Source of the DNA: an uncultured Bacteroidales bacterium
Lineage (GTDB): Bacteria > Bacteroidota > Bacteroidia > Bacteroidales > Muribaculaceae
Direction of reading: 5' to 3'
DNA: 64,000 bases
Assembly (NCBI GenBank): GCA_902800715.1
Contig: CADCFN010000003.1
Location: 62,001 to 126,000, forward strand
The notes below the pieces were generated by a model. It was not told where the DNA came from. It searched no databases and worked only from the letters and a program-made list of their open reading frames with translations. A program made the translations under genes and the position numbers. Shown here one piece after another: positions 32,288 to 42,008 of the stretch; the stretch's first letter is position 1; every line of letters starts with the position of its first letter.

Positions 32288-34165
32288 ATGAAGAAATTAT
32301 TAGTACTTTTGTTTACCGCAGCTGTTGCTCTCGGCGCTTCTGCAGGTGTGAACAACATGCGCATCAACACCAAGATGAGCAAGACTAACGTGAAGGAAAT
32401 GAAGGCCCAGGTTATGGACCGTCAGATGCTGAAGAAAGGTGCTGTTCAGGACTTGAACGCTTTGCAGCTCAACGCTTTTGACGCAACTGCTCGCCCCAAG
32501 ACCAACCACGCTCTGAAGGAGGGTGACACCTATTTCTGGGATTTCGAAGATGAAGCTCAGGCTAGCGACTGGACTGTTCTCGACGAGGACGGCGACGGCT
32601 TCAACTGGGAACTCATCACTGGTGAGGGTTTCAACACCCACAGCGGTGCCTATGCAATGTCATCCGCTAGCTATGACAATCCCACCTACACCGTGCTCTA
32701 TCCCAACAACTGGCTCGTATCGCCCTGGCTGCCCCTCCACGGCTACCTCGCATTCTATGCTTGTGGTCAGGATCCCAGCTATGCAGCTGAGGTATTCGGT
32801 GTTTACATCTACACCGCTTCCGATCCCGAGTGGAAGCAGATTGGTGGTGACATCACCGTTACCAGCAACATGAAGGTTTATGCTTTTGACCTCAGCGAGT
32901 ATGAGGGTACCGAAGGTACTCTGGCTATCGTTCACCACAACGTATCCGACATGTTCCGTCTGAACGTGGACGACATCACCATCGGTGACTTTGAGTACGT
33001 GCCCGAGCCCGAGCCCGAGACTCCCACCGTTATCGAGAACATCCCCGATGGTCTCAACGTGATGACCTTCAACCGCAACACTGGCTACATCGCTAGCTCA
33101 ATCTTCGGCATCAGCGCTGGTCACACCGATGGCAAGCTCAACGTTGCTTTCGACGAGGAGAATGGTGAGGTTTACATCCAGAACCCCCTCTGGTGGACCG
33201 ACAGCTACGACACTTGGGTAAAGGGTACCTATACCGTTAACGAGGATGGCACTTGCCTGCTCTCTATCCCCACCGGCCAGTACCTGTATTGGAGTGATTC
33301 TTATCAGTATGGTATCCAGCTCATGTGGGGTTACAGCTACACCTACATTGATGGTCAGGATCCCGACACCGGCGAAGACCTCTACTACCTGGGCACCGCA
33401 GTTGACGACCGCGCTGAGGAAATCGAATTCCTCCTCGACGGCAACAACCTCTACCTCCTCAACGGTGAGGGTGACATCGATGCTGAGTTCCCCGAGTGGG
33501 CTAACGCTACCGGTATGATGGGTATCTACAGCGACGACCTCAGCTTCATCTCTATCGAGTTCGCTAACGCCGAGGCTCCCGTGGGCGAGGTATTCGAATA
33601 TGTTGATGCTATTCCTGCTGATCCCAGCGCTGACGAGTGGTATGACTGTGGTGACGAGAGTGGTTACAGCCGCTTCTACTTCACTCTGCCCACCACCGAC
33701 GTTGATGGCAACAAGATCGCTCCCGAGTATCTGAGCTACAGCATCTACACCGACAACGACGAGATCTTCACCTTCGACTACGACACCTACTACTATGACT
33801 TTGAGAACTTCGATATCTACGAGGATCTCACCGTTATCCCCTACGAGATGTACGTAAGTGGTTATGACTTCCGTCCTGGCTATTGCTACTTCTATCGCAC
33901 CAACGAGGGCGACAACCCCTTGTTCGAGCACCAGATTGGTATCCAGGTACACTACGGTAAGGATCGCGCTATCAACTCCAGCAACATCGTTTACCTCGAA
34001 GTCTTCCCCGACACCAAGGTTAACGAAATCAACGCCGGCAAGACCGTTGCTAACGTACGCTACTTCAACGTAACTGGTCAGGAGATGGCTCAGCCCCAGG
34101 GCGTAACCATCAAGGTGACCACCTACACCGACGGTACCACCAGCACTGCTAAGGTTGTGAAGTAA
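32288..34165 (+). CDS. Secreted choice-of-anchor J protein with T9SS-like tail, probably highly expressed
   Basis: 625 aa. A signal peptide (cleavage near GASAG, residue 19) precedes a jelly-roll domain at about 70-240 (DTYFWDFEDEAQASDWTVLD...NNWLVSPWLP) of the cleaved-adhesin type. Then comes a larger unassigned beta-rich acidic region (about 250-570). The C-terminal 38 residues (VRYFNVTGQEM...IKVTTYTDGTTSTAKVVK) form a sorting-type tail nearly identical in layout to the protein at 43726. Codons favour GGT, GCT, GTT and AAC much more than neighbouring genes, as expected of abundant proteins. It has its own promoter and a strong terminator. Function is unknown; a surface or matrix protein is inferred. 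Confidence 0.85.
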   Translation: MKKLLVLLFTAAVALGASAGVNNMRINTKMSKTNVKEMKAQVMDRQMLKKGAVQDLNALQLNAFDATARPKTNHALKEGDTYFWDFEDEAQASDWTVLDEDGDGFNWELITGEGFNTHSGAYAMSSASYDNPTYTVLYPNNWLVSPWLPLHGYLAFYACGQDPSYAAEVFGVYIYTASDPEWKQIGGDITVTSNMKVYAFDLSEYEGTEGTLAIVHHNVSDMFRLNVDDITIGDFEYVPEPEPETPTVIENIPDGLNVMTFNRNTGYIASSIFGISAGHTDGKLNVAFDEENGEVYIQNPLWWTDSYDTWVKGTYTVNEDGTCLLSIPTGQYLYWSDSYQYGIQLMWGYSYTYIDGQDPDTGEDLYYLGTAVDDRAEEIEFLLDGNNLYLLNGEGDIDAEFPEWANATGMMGIYSDDLSFISIEFANAEAPVGEVFEYVDAIPADPSADEWYDCGDESGYSRFYFTLPTTDVDGNKIAPEYLSYSIYTDNDEIFTFDYDTYYYDFENFDIYEDLTVIPYEMYVSGYDFRPGYCYFYRTNEGDNPLFEHQIGIQVHYGKDRAINSSNIVYLEVFPDTKVNEINAGKTVANVRYFNVTGQEMAQPQGVTIKVTTYTDGTTSTAKVVK

Positions 34166-34210
34166 TTCCACTAACCTTTAAGGCTAAATGTCCCTAACGG
34201 GACAAAAATG

Positions 34211-34247
34211 GTAGAGACGCAAAAATTTGCGTCTCTACTTGTTTTTT
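34211..34247 (+). terminator. Strong rho-independent terminator
   Basis: GTAGAGACGCAAA (34211-34223) pairs perfectly with TTTGCGTCTCTAC (34226-34238), followed by TTGTTTTTTG. It ends the 625-aa secreted protein transcript. Confidence 0.9.
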
Positions 34248-34274
34248 GTCGCAAAAAAGCATTATTTTTGTGCT

Positions 34275-34736
34275 ATGGATAAAAACAAGACTTACCAACT
34301 GCTCGCCAAGCAGGTCGAGAGCCTCATCGAGGGCGAGAACAACACCACAGGACAACTGGCAAACGCCGCTGCCATCATCCACGAGACCATGGGATGGTGG
34401 TGGACCGGATTTTACCTCGTCAACGACGGCGACCTCCACCTCGGGCCCTTCCAGGGACCCGTTGCATGCTACACCATCAAGCCGGGACGTGGCGTGTGCG
34501 GCACAGCATGGCAGCAGAACCGCACCATCGTCGTCCCCGACGTTGAGCAGTTCCCGGGACACATCGCATGCAGCAGCCTCTCGCGCAGCGAAATCGTCGT
34601 CCCCCTGCATGACCCGCAGGGGAACGTCATCGGCGTGCTCGATATCGACAGCAAGGACGTCGCCACATTCGACGACGTGGACGCCCGATGGCTCGAAGAA
34701 ATCGCCCGCATCATCTCACAACACGCCTTCAAGTAA
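34275..34736 (+). CDS. Free methionine-(R)-sulfoxide reductase (GAF domain)
   Basis: 153 aa from ATG 34275; longer upstream frames would start inside the terminator. The GAF-fold enzyme shows its three conserved Cys: in GPVACYTIKPG, GRGVCGTAW and GHIACSSLSRSEIVVPL. It also has GWWWTGFYLV near residue 39 and VIGVLDIDS. This enzyme reduces the R-epimer of free methionine sulfoxide using thioredoxin. The gene leads a likely operon with rarA (25-nt gap) and yraN. A TATTTTTG box lies directly before the start. Confidence 0.92.
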   Translation: MDKNKTYQLLAKQVESLIEGENNTTGQLANAAAIIHETMGWWWTGFYLVNDGDLHLGPFQGPVACYTIKPGRGVCGTAWQQNRTIVVPDVEQFPGHIACSSLSRSEIVVPLHDPQGNVIGVLDIDSKDVATFDDVDARWLEEIARIISQHAFK

Positions 34737-34761
34737 TCACAGTTAACCCGACCACCCCACT

Positions 34762-36069
34762 ATGAGCTACGAACCTCTTGCTGAACGCCTTCGGCCCCGC
34801 TCTCTCGACGATTACATCGGCCAGCGACACCTCGTCGGCGACGGCGCCGTCCTGCGACGCATGATCGAGAGTGGCAATATCTCCTCTTTCATCCTTTGGG
34901 GACCTCCTGGCGTCGGCAAGACAACGCTCGCGCGCATCATCGCCGAGCAGACCAAGGTGCCATTCTACACACTCAGCGCCGTCACATCGGGCGTCAAGGA
35001 CGTTCGTGAAGTCCTCGACCGATGCCTCGCCGACAACCGCAGCGTCTTCTCCAAGGGACGACCCATCCTCTTCATCGACGAGATACACCGCTTCAACAAG
35101 TCGCAGCAGGACTCGCTGCTCGGCGCTGTCGAGCGCGGCACGGTAACCCTCATCGGCGCCACTACCGAGAATCCCTCCTTCGAGGTCATCCGCCCGTTGC
35201 TCTCCAGGGCACAGGTCTACGTCCTCAACCCACTCGACCGCGACGACCTCCTGCAGCTGCTCGACCACGCCATCAAGACCGACAAGATGTTCCAGAACCG
35301 CGAGGTACGCATCGAGCAGACCGAGGCCCTGCTGCGCTTCTCGGCAGGAGATGCACGCAAGCTCCTCAACATCCTCGACCTCATCATGCAGTCCCTGCAA
35401 GACGGCGAACCCTTCGTCATCAACGACGACATCGTCACCAGCCGACTGCAGCAGAATCCCCTCGCCTTCGACAAGGGAGGCGAGATGCACTACGACATCA
35501 TCTCGGCATTCATCAAGAGCATACGCGGCAGCGACCCCGACGCCGCCGTCTATTGGCTCGCACGGCTCATCGCGGGTGGCGAGGACCCAAAATTCATCGC
35601 ACGACGCCTTTGCATCCTCGCCGCCGAGGACATCGGACTCGCCAACCCCAATGCCCTGCTCTTGGCCAACGCCACCTTCGACATCATCAACAAAATCGGC
35701 TGGCCCGAGGGACGCATTCCCCTCAGCGAATGCGCCATCTACCTGGCTACCAGCGCCAAGAGCAACAGCGCCTACCTCGCCATCGACGACGCCCTGGCGC
35801 TCGTCAACAACACCGGCAACGCACCCGTGCCCCTCCACCTGCGCAACGCGCCCACGGGCCTGATGAAGCAACTCGGCTACGGCAAGGACTACATGTACGC
35901 CCACGACTACCCCGGCCACTTCGTCCGCCAGCAGTACATGCCCGAGGAACTCCACCACCCCCAAATCTGGCACCCACAGGACAACCCAGCCGAGAACCAG
36001 ATGACCGCACGCCAGCAAGCACGCTGGGGCAACAACCCCACCGGCCAAAACCCGACCGAGAAAGATTAA
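34762..36069 (+). CDS. rarA: Replication-associated recombination protein A (AAA+ ATPase)
   Basis: 435 aa, standard length. The start [21 protein letters not shown] is typical. Walker A is [11 protein letters not shown] (residues about 50-60), Walker [11 protein letters not shown], sensor 1 GATTENPSF, and the C-terminal MgsA region includes [19 protein letters not shown] and GLANPNAL. RarA/MgsA is a tetrameric clamp-loader-like ATPase that acts at stalled forks. It lies between the methionine-sulfoxide reductase gene and yraN, an arrangement fitting a general housekeeping operon. Confidence 0.96.
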   Translation: MSYEPLAERLRPRSLDDYIGQRHLVGDGAVLRRMIESGNISSFILWGPPGVGKTTLARIIAEQTKVPFYTLSAVTSGVKDVREVLDRCLADNRSVFSKGRPILFIDEIHRFNKSQQDSLLGAVERGTVTLIGATTENPSFEVIRPLLSRAQVYVLNPLDRDDLLQLLDHAIKTDKMFQNREVRIEQTEALLRFSAGDARKLLNILDLIMQSLQDGEPFVINDDIVTSRLQQNPLAFDKGGEMHYDIISAFIKSIRGSDPDAAVYWLARLIAGGEDPKFIARRLCILAAEDIGLANPNALLLANATFDIINKIGWPEGRIPLSECAIYLATSAKSNSAYLAIDDALALVNNTGNAPVPLHLRNAPTGLMKQLGYGKDYMYAHDYPGHFVRQQYMPEELHHPQIWHPQDNPAENQMTARQQARWGNNPTGQNPTEKD

Positions 36070-36102
36070 ACAATCACTTTAAAAACCATCATACAACACG
36101 AT

Positions 36103-36483
36103 ATGGCTCAACGAGGTAAATTAGGAAAAGAAGGCGAACAGGCAGCCTGCGACTTCCTCATCAGCAAGGGCTACACCGTACGCGAGACCAACTGGCGAAT
36201 GGGCCACCTCGAAATTGACATCGTCGCACAAGAACCCGGCGCCAACATCCTCCACGTCGTCGAGGTAAAGACCCGAACCACCGACCTCCACTTCGACCCC
36301 ATGCAAGCCATCACCAAAACCAAAATCCGCAACCTCGTCAACGCCGCCAACGGCTACATCACCAACTACAACCTCCCCATGTACGTCCAGTACGACGTCA
36401 TGATTCTCATCGGCACCCCACCCAATCTCCACATCCACTTCATCCCCAACGCCTTCCAGCCCCCACTCCGCACCCTCCATTAA
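36103..36483 (+). CDS. yraN: YraN-family nuclease-fold protein (UPF0102)
   Basis: 126 aa. The family signature is complete: GKEGEQAACDFLISKGYTV, NWRMGHLEIDIVAQE (Asp and Glu of the nuclease fold), LHVVEVKTRTTD (E-x-K), and a C-terminal strand with YDVMILIG. YraN proteins have a restriction-endonuclease-like fold and are probably involved in DNA processing; their exact job is unsettled. It is 33 nt after rarA. The family A repeat starts within 30 nt of its stop. Confidence 0.93.
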   Translation: MAQRGKLGKEGEQAACDFLISKGYTVRETNWRMGHLEIDIVAQEPGANILHVVEVKTRTTDLHFDPMQAITKTKIRNLVNAANGYITNYNLPMYVQYDVMILIGTPPNLHIHFIPNAFQPPLRTLH

Positions 36484-36509
36484 AAAAAAGAAAAAGCCCC
36501 CACCGCCAT

Positions 36510-36567
36510 CCCCGCGACAGCGTTGACTATGCCGCGGCTCCCGCCGCGGCCCCAACAATTAACTATT
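36510..36567 (+). repeat. Dispersed repeat family A, block 2 (single copy)
   Basis: CCCGCGACAGCGTTGACTATG, the core GCCGCGGCTCCCGCCGCGGC (about 36531-36550) and CCCCAACAATTAACTATTAAC. The tail's last TTA supplies the stop codon (TAA on the minus strand, 36566-36568) of the hybrid two-component gene. Confidence 0.85.
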
Positions 36568-39451
36568 AACTTCCCCCGTTGCGCACCTGCGACGGCGTCA
36601 TGCTATAGTGCTGGCGGAACACCCTCGAGAAATACGCCACATCCGTGAAGCCGCACTGTTCCGCCACGGCACCTATCAGCGTGTCAGGCTGTTCCAGCAG
36701 CAGTCGCTTCGCCTTCTCCATGCGCAGGCCCATGACATACGCGGCAACATTCTTCCCCGACAATTCCTGCACCTTGCGCTTCAGCTGTCCTTCGCCCATC
36801 CTGAACTCACGAGCCACCTTGTCAAGGTCTATCCTGGCCACACCCGGAGCAACCTGCGCCATCACCAGCCCGTCAAAGCGCCTCAGGAAGTCAGCGTCGT
36901 CAATATCATCAACAACAACAGCCTTCACATCGCGTGTAGCACTTAAAGAATTACTATAGACATCCTTCAATATCTCTCTATTATCCAACAATTTGCCAAC
37001 CCATGCACGCAGCTCTGGTGCGGCAAACGGCTTCACCATATACACATCAGCGCCGGCCTCAATGCCGCGGATGCGGTCCTGACTGCTGTTACGGGCACTC
37101 AGCATGATGACCGGGATATGGCACAGGTGACGTGAAGCGCGTATGCGCCTGCACAGCTCACACCCGTCCATGACGGGCATCTTGACGTCGGTGACGATAA
37201 GGTCAGGTATCAGCTCATTCGCTTTATTCAAGCCCTGCTCGCCGTCATCGGCATAGTGGACCTCATAGCCCGACCCCAATGCCAAGCCAACGAGATGCGC
37301 CACGTCGCGGTGGTCCTCAATAATCAGCACTTTGGGCAGCCCTCGGCGCTGTTCCGGCGTGTGCTCGACATCTACCCTCGCATGGCGGCGCGTCATCAGC
37401 GAACGCACGGGTTCCACTACATACTCCAACTGCTTTGTCACCCCTGCTGCATGGCGGCACGGCAGTTTCACCGTGAACACCGAACCATGGTCTAGCTCGC
37501 TCTCGACCGAGACGGTCCCACCCAGCGCCATCACCATATCGTGAACCACCGTCAGACCGATACCCACGCCCTCCACCATGCGCTCGGCAACGGCGCCTCT
37601 GAAGAACGGCTTGAACACATAAGGCCGCTCTGCCTCACTGATGCCCATGCCGTCGTCGGCAACACGGATAACAAACTTACCCCCTTCCACCTGCGACGAA
37701 ACAGTAATTTTACCGAACTCCCGGCTATAGCACACGGCATTCTCCAGCAGGCTGCCCACGATGGTGTTGAAGTACTTCGGCACCAGGTCGATGAGAACCT
37801 CTTTCTCGTGAGGGACATAGCTCAATTCAACCTGCCTGTCAAGGCAGTTGTCACGGTAGCTCTCTACCAGCATTCGCAGCAGCAACACGGCATCGCCATG
37901 CTGCCATTCGGGCTCCTTGATAGCGCTCCTGACACCGCCCACCTCAAGAATGCGGTCCACGAGCAGCAGCAGCTGATTGCCTTGGCGTTCAATAATCTCG
38001 ACGTTTTCACGCTGCTTGGCGCTATACGCCTCACTGTCGCCATCAGCACGCTCGTTGCCGATGATGCTGTCAATCGCGCTCATTATCGCCGTCAACGGCG
38101 TGCGCAACTGGTGAACCACATTGGTGAAAAACAGCGAACGCGTCTCCTCAACCTGACGCATCTGGCGCTGGGCACGCGAACGCACCCGCACGGCATACAC
38201 CAGCAGACCGATAACGCCGCCCGCCATCACCAGCAGCAGCACTATCAGCAGCGCCATCAGGTTCCTCAGGTTTTTCAACCGCGTGATGTCCTTGTTCAGG
38301 TAGTCCATCTCGCCCATGATACGAGTACGCTCATAGTCAACATTTTGAGCCCTGAGCTCATCGTTTTTCTTCGGGCCATAGACGCTGTCGTGCAGTTCGA
38401 TGCTTCGAGCAAAATGCTGCAAGGCAGAATGGGCATCACCCTCCGCCAGCGACAAGTCATGGTGAATCATGTGCGCCTTGCTCTGGTGAATCACACTCCC
38501 GCTTTGCATAGCAACCGAATCGGCTTCCATCAGGTAGGCACGAGCATCATCTCGCTCGTCCAGCTTCACGCTCACGCGGGCCAGCGCCAGGCAAGCATCC
38601 AGCCAGTGCCAACGGTCGTCCAAATCCTTCAGCAAGTCATAAGCCTGCTTATATTCATCCTGAGCATGAGAGAATCGGCGTTCCAACTCATGCAGCTCAC
38701 CATAGCGCAGATGGCACACTCCGATTCCCAACTTGCCGTCCAACAGCTGATTATATTCCATCGACTTGCGATAGTAGTACCAAGCCGAGTCAATCTCGCC
38801 AAGCGCCTGCTTAATCACACCCAGGTTGTCATAGTTGACGGCAAGACCCACATGGTTGTCCAGCGCAAGTTCACCCGACAGAGCCTCACGCAGCACACTG
38901 TCTGCCACGGGATAGTTACACAATTCCAGCTCGATGTTACCGATGCCGTTCAGCGCACGAATCCGCCCAAGAACAGCCTCTTCATCCTCCTGGTCACCAT
39001 ACAAGTCACTCAGTTTCAACGCCTTGAGAAACGCCTTGTTAGCACTCGCCAAATCCGGCAACCGCCTGTAGTCAGCACCGATGTTATTCAGCGCCGCCAT
39101 CATCTCCAGGGTATCCTTAACACTGGTAGCGAGTTCCAGACCCTGGTTATGATACCTGATGGCCTCATCAATCCGCCAATGCTCCCTCAGCCGTTTGCCG
39201 TAGTACTTGCACGCCAGCACCTCGCCCATCACGTCCTCACTCTCATGATAGCCATTCACCATCGCATGCAGGCTGTCCAAATCAGCAACACCCCTCAGCA
39301 GGCTGTCCACCTCGACAAAATGCGCATCATCAGCATGGTGGCGCAGCGTTTGCCTACCACACGACGCCCCCATCACCATCATCAGCGCCACGATGACAGC
39401 AAATCCAACGCGCAAAACACGACAAGCAATATTTTCCAGGCTACTATCCAA
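36566..39451 (-). CDS. Hybrid two-component regulator: TPR sensor, histidine kinase, receiver, AraC-type HTH
   Basis: 961 aa, start TTG at 39451 directly after an in-frame stop. An N-terminal lipobox-like or signal segment (VIVALMMVMGASC) is followed by TPR repeats (about 60-370), a coiled coil and one membrane span (about 392-415). Next come a histidine kinase with the phosphorylated His in FTNVVHQLRTPLTAI and ATP lid VRVADDGMGIS, a receiver with Asp in LIVTDVKMPVMDG, and a C-terminal AraC HTH (VAEQCGFTDVAYFSRVFRQHYSMTPSQVR). Classical HTCS sensors carry a Y_Y_Y propeller and sit next to glycan loci; this one has TPRs and no SusC/D neighbour. The signal is unknown. Confidence 0.93.
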   Translation of the reverse strand: MDSSLENIACRVLRVGFAVIVALMMVMGASCGRQTLRHHADDAHFVEVDSLLRGVADLDSLHAMVNGYHESEDVMGEVLACKYYGKRLREHWRIDEAIRYHNQGLELATSVKDTLEMMAALNNIGADYRRLPDLASANKAFLKALKLSDLYGDQEDEEAVLGRIRALNGIGNIELELCNYPVADSVLREALSGELALDNHVGLAVNYDNLGVIKQALGEIDSAWYYYRKSMEYNQLLDGKLGIGVCHLRYGELHELERRFSHAQDEYKQAYDLLKDLDDRWHWLDACLALARVSVKLDERDDARAYLMEADSVAMQSGSVIHQSKAHMIHHDLSLAEGDAHSALQHFARSIELHDSVYGPKKNDELRAQNVDYERTRIMGEMDYLNKDITRLKNLRNLMALLIVLLLVMAGGVIGLLVYAVRVRSRAQRQMRQVEETRSLFFTNVVHQLRTPLTAIMSAIDSIIGNERADGDSEAYSAKQRENVEIIERQGNQLLLLVDRILEVGGVRSAIKEPEWQHGDAVLLLRMLVESYRDNCLDRQVELSYVPHEKEVLIDLVPKYFNTIVGSLLENAVCYSREFGKITVSSQVEGGKFVIRVADDGMGISEAERPYVFKPFFRGAVAERMVEGVGIGLTVVHDMVMALGGTVSVESELDHGSVFTVKLPCRHAAGVTKQLEYVVEPVRSLMTRRHARVDVEHTPEQRRGLPKVLIIEDHRDVAHLVGLALGSGYEVHYADDGEQGLNKANELIPDLIVTDVKMPVMDGCELCRRIRASRHLCHIPVIMLSARNSSQDRIRGIEAGADVYMVKPFAAPELRAWVGKLLDNREILKDVYSNSLSATRDVKAVVVDDIDDADFLRRFDGLVMAQVAPGVARIDLDKVAREFRMGEGQLKRKVQELSGKNVAAYVMGLRMEKAKRLLLEQPDTLIGAVAEQCGFTDVAYFSRVFRQHYSMTPSQVRNGGS

Positions 39452-39579
39452 TCAAAAAGCAAAAATTAAAAATTCAAGCAACACAAAGCATTTATCCAAC
39501 TCGCAAAAATACACATTTTTTTCGACATCCACTCAACAAAACCCCAAAAAACAAAAAAAACACCCGCCCCCCCCGTGCC

Positions 39580-39832
39580 ACACCCGCCCCCGCATCAGGG
39601 TCCCTCTATGCCGCGGCTCCTGCCGCGGCCCCCTCACCAGCCCCAGTCCCCCGTGGGCGGCGGCAATGCCGCCGTCACCACCGCCCGCAGCCCCAGTCCC
39701 CCGTGCCGCAACAGCCCCCCCCCGCAGCCCAGCCCCCCGTGCCGCGGCTCCCGCCGCGGCCCCCTCACCAGCCCCAGTCCCCCGTGCCGCGGCTCCGCCG
39801 CGGCCCTCAACTGTTAACTATCAACTATCTCC
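39580..39832 (+). repeat. Dispersed repeat family A, block 3
   Basis: CCCGCATCAGGGTCCCTCTATG, GCCGCGGCTCCTGCCGCGGC, GGGCGGCGGCAATGCCGCC, GCCGCGGCTCCCGCCGCGGC and GCCGCGGCTCCGCCGCGGC, ending with CAACTGTTAACTATCAACTA. It lies between divergent genes (the hybrid regulator and DUF4199), so it is not a shared terminator here. C-rich on this strand. Confidence 0.9.
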
Positions 39833-39896
39833 ATCCCCCTCTCAAGAAAAAAGAAAAAATTTCCCCTCTCAGCCCCTCCGTCTCAATTATAATGTT

Positions 39897-39904
39897 TATC
39901 TTTG
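39897..39904 (+). promoter_or_regulatory. -7 box of the DUF4199-GT2 operon
   Basis: TATCTTTG, 12 nt before the start codon at 39916; no clear -33 element. Confidence 0.45.
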
Positions 39905-39915
39905 CAGTTTGGATT

Positions 39916-40455
39916 ATGAAACAGAAACGCACCATCTACCAATGTGCCAGCCAGTGGGGACTACCTTTTGGCCTTTATTTGTCGTGCGCTGCCATCACGT
40001 CGATTTTCGCCGACTATTTCCTCCCCCTCAACATCCTCTTCTACATCATGGTGTTGGCATTGCCCTTCATCGTCTATTATTTCCAGAGGCGCAAGTTCAT
40101 CGAGGACGATGGTTTCACCGAGTATGCCGCCCTCTGGATGATGGGAATACTGCTCTTCATTCTCGGCATGGTCATTGCCAGTTTCATCGCTTTCTTCGTC
40201 CTGAAATACGCCCGTCCCGACTTCCTCTACGTGCAAGCCGAGGGCGCCATCAAGGCCTACAGCCAAATCCCCGAGATGAAAGACAGCGAGATGCTCAAGG
40301 TTCTCAAGCAGATGGTTGACGAGAGACTCATGCCCTCAATCATCGACATGGTTTTCAGCATGTTCTGGTTCGTTTCCTTTTCCGGTTCCGTCATCAGCGC
40401 CATCACGGCACTCGTTGCACAGCGTTCAATCAAGTATCACAACAACAAACTATAA
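39916..40455 (+). CDS. DUF4199-family membrane protein
   Basis: 179 aa from ATG 39916 (MKQKRTIYQC). Four hydrophobic segments: about 15-35, 40-55, 75-100 and 145-170. The last loop has VDERLMPSIIDMVFSMFWF. DUF4199 proteins are small integral membrane proteins of Bacteroidetes, usually just upstream of a GT2 glycosyltransferase as here (9-nt gap). Their function is undetermined, but the fixed partnership suggests a role in lipid-linked sugar transfer. Confidence 0.88.
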   Translation: MKQKRTIYQCASQWGLPFGLYLSCAAITSIFADYFLPLNILFYIMVLALPFIVYYFQRRKFIEDDGFTEYAALWMMGILLFILGMVIASFIAFFVLKYARPDFLYVQAEGAIKAYSQIPEMKDSEMLKVLKQMVDERLMPSIIDMVFSMFWFVSFSGSVISAITALVAQRSIKYHNNKL

Positions 40456-40464
40456 AACAACAAT

Positions 40465-41517
40465 ATGGACATTTCAGTAGTAGTTCCCCTCTATAACGAA
40501 GCCGAGTCCCTGCCCGAACTCGCCGAATGGATCGAGCGCGTCATGGACGAGAACCGATTCTCCTACGAGGTGCTCTTCATCAACGACGGCAGCACCGACG
40601 AATCTTGGAACGTCATCAAGCAGCTCAACGCCAGGAACCCAAGGCTCAAGGGCGTCAGCTTCAGGCGCAACTACGGCAAGTCACCAGCGCTCAACACGGG
40701 ATTCGAGCGTGCCCAGGGCGACGTCATCATCACCATGGACGCCGACCTCCAGGACAGCCCCGACGAAATCCCCGAGCTCTACAAGATGATAACCCGCGAC
40801 GGCTACGACCTCGTCAGCGGATGGAAGAAAAAACGCTACGACCCGCTCAGCAAGACCATTCCCACCAAGCTCTTCAACGCAACAGCTAGGCGCGTCAGCG
40901 GCATCCACAACCTACACGACTTCAACTGCGGACTCAAGGCTTATCGCCGTGAGGTCGTCAAGCACATCGAGGTCTACGGCGACATGCACCGCTATGTCCC
41001 CTACCTCGCCAAGAACGCCGGCTTCAACCGCATCGGCGAGAAGGAAGTGAAGCACCGCGCCCGCAAGTACGGAACGACAAAGTTCGGTCTCGACCGCTTC
41101 GTCAACGGCTACCTCGACCTGCTCACCCTCTGGTTCCAAGCCAAGTTCGGAGTCAAGCCGATGCACTTCTTCGGCCTGTTGGGCAGCCTCATGTTCTTCA
41201 TCGGTTTCATCGCCGTCATCATGGTGGGCGGACTCAAGCTCTACAACATGTACCACGGCAACAACTACAGGCTCGTCACCGACTCGCCCTACTTCTACCT
41301 CGCCCTCACCTCGATGCTCCTGGGAACGCAGCTCTTCCTCGCGGGCTTCCTCGGCGAACTCATCATCCGCCACAGCAACGACCGCAACCACTACGAAATC
41401 GGTGAGGAGACGCCCAACGTCAATCAGGAAGCACTGCCCGCACGACAGCCCGGCAACGAGCTGCCACCACAAGCCACGGTAACCAACGAACAACCTGTCA
41501 GCGTCAGCAGGCAATGA
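40465..41517 (+). CDS. GT2 family glycosyltransferase, polyprenyl-phosphate sugar type, with C-terminal TM helices
   Basis: 350 aa. GT2 motifs: SVVVPLYNEAESLPEL, LFINDGSTDESW, the DXD-like ITMDADLQDSPDEIP and NCGLKAYRREVV. Two membrane helices at about 233-258 and 270-298 place it in the DPM1/ArnC/GtrB group, which moves a sugar from a nucleotide to undecaprenyl phosphate. The C-terminal tail is Pro/Gln/Asn-rich. It overlaps the next gene by 4 nt (ATGA) and follows DUF4199 by 9 nt. The sugar is unknown. Confidence 0.93.
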   Translation: MDISVVVPLYNEAESLPELAEWIERVMDENRFSYEVLFINDGSTDESWNVIKQLNARNPRLKGVSFRRNYGKSPALNTGFERAQGDVIITMDADLQDSPDEIPELYKMITRDGYDLVSGWKKKRYDPLSKTIPTKLFNATARRVSGIHNLHDFNCGLKAYRREVVKHIEVYGDMHRYVPYLAKNAGFNRIGEKEVKHRARKYGTTKFGLDRFVNGYLDLLTLWFQAKFGVKPMHFFGLLGSLMFFIGFIAVIMVGGLKLYNMYHGNNYRLVTDSPYFYLALTSMLLGTQLFLAGFLGELIIRHSNDRNHYEIGEETPNVNQEALPARQPGNELPPQATVTNEQPVSVSRQ

Positions 41518-42008
41518 GACGTCTGCTTCGACACATAGCACCCTCGGTACTGCTCGCCGCCTCAGTCTTCCTGGCAGCGTGCGGCGACAGCAGCTGCTAC
41601 GACAACGGCAGCAGCCTCCCCCTGGCATCACTGTATATGGGCAAGTCCCAACAGGTCATCCCGCAGCTCACCGTCAAGGGAATCGGTGTCCCGGGCGACA
41701 GCCTGCTTGCCGATGCCACCACCGTCAGCGAAATCTACCTGCCGCTACAGGCTAGTGTCACAACGACCAGTTTCGCCTTCTCACACCCAGTGAGCGACGA
41801 AATCGTCGTGAGAGACACCATCACCTTCCACTACCAGCCCATCGCCTATTTCCACTCCAAGGAATGCGGCGCGATGTACAACTTCGACATCCAGAGGATA
41901 GACTGCACCCACCACGGCATCGACTCGGTTGTTGTCGTCAAGTCCCTCATCACCAACTCAACAGTGCCCTCCTTGCGCATCTATTTCACCGACTTCGACC
42001 TATTATGA
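41514..42008 (+). CDS. DUF6452-like lipoprotein
   Basis: 164 aa with a lipoprotein signal (VFLAACGDSSCYDNG). The mature part is a beta-rich domain with SLYMGKSQQVIPQLTVKGIG and a late AYFHSKECGAMYNFDIQRI; paired Cys residues may form a disulfide. This matches the DUF6452 proteins that accompany DUF6048 genes in Bacteroidales. It overlaps both neighbours by 4 nt (ATGA), so the four genes are translated together. A role in envelope maintenance is inferred from the operon only. Confidence 0.85.
   Translation: MRRLLRHIAPSVLLAASVFLAACGDSSCYDNGSSLPLASLYMGKSQQVIPQLTVKGIGVPGDSLLADATTVSEIYLPLQASVTTTSFAFSHPVSDEIVVRDTITFHYQPIAYFHSKECGAMYNFDIQRIDCTHHGIDSVVVVKSLITNSTVPSLRIYFTDFDLL

Noticed and set aside
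34729-36048. Open frame of 439 codons opposite rarA, and a 365-codon frame on the same strand as rarA
   Set aside because: Both are shadows of rarA, whose AAA+ motifs are complete.
37541-39469. Open frame of 642 codons opposite the hybrid two-component regulator
   Set aside because: The minus-strand gene has five consecutive recognised domains; the plus-strand frame is rich in His, Gln and Thr and shows no fold.
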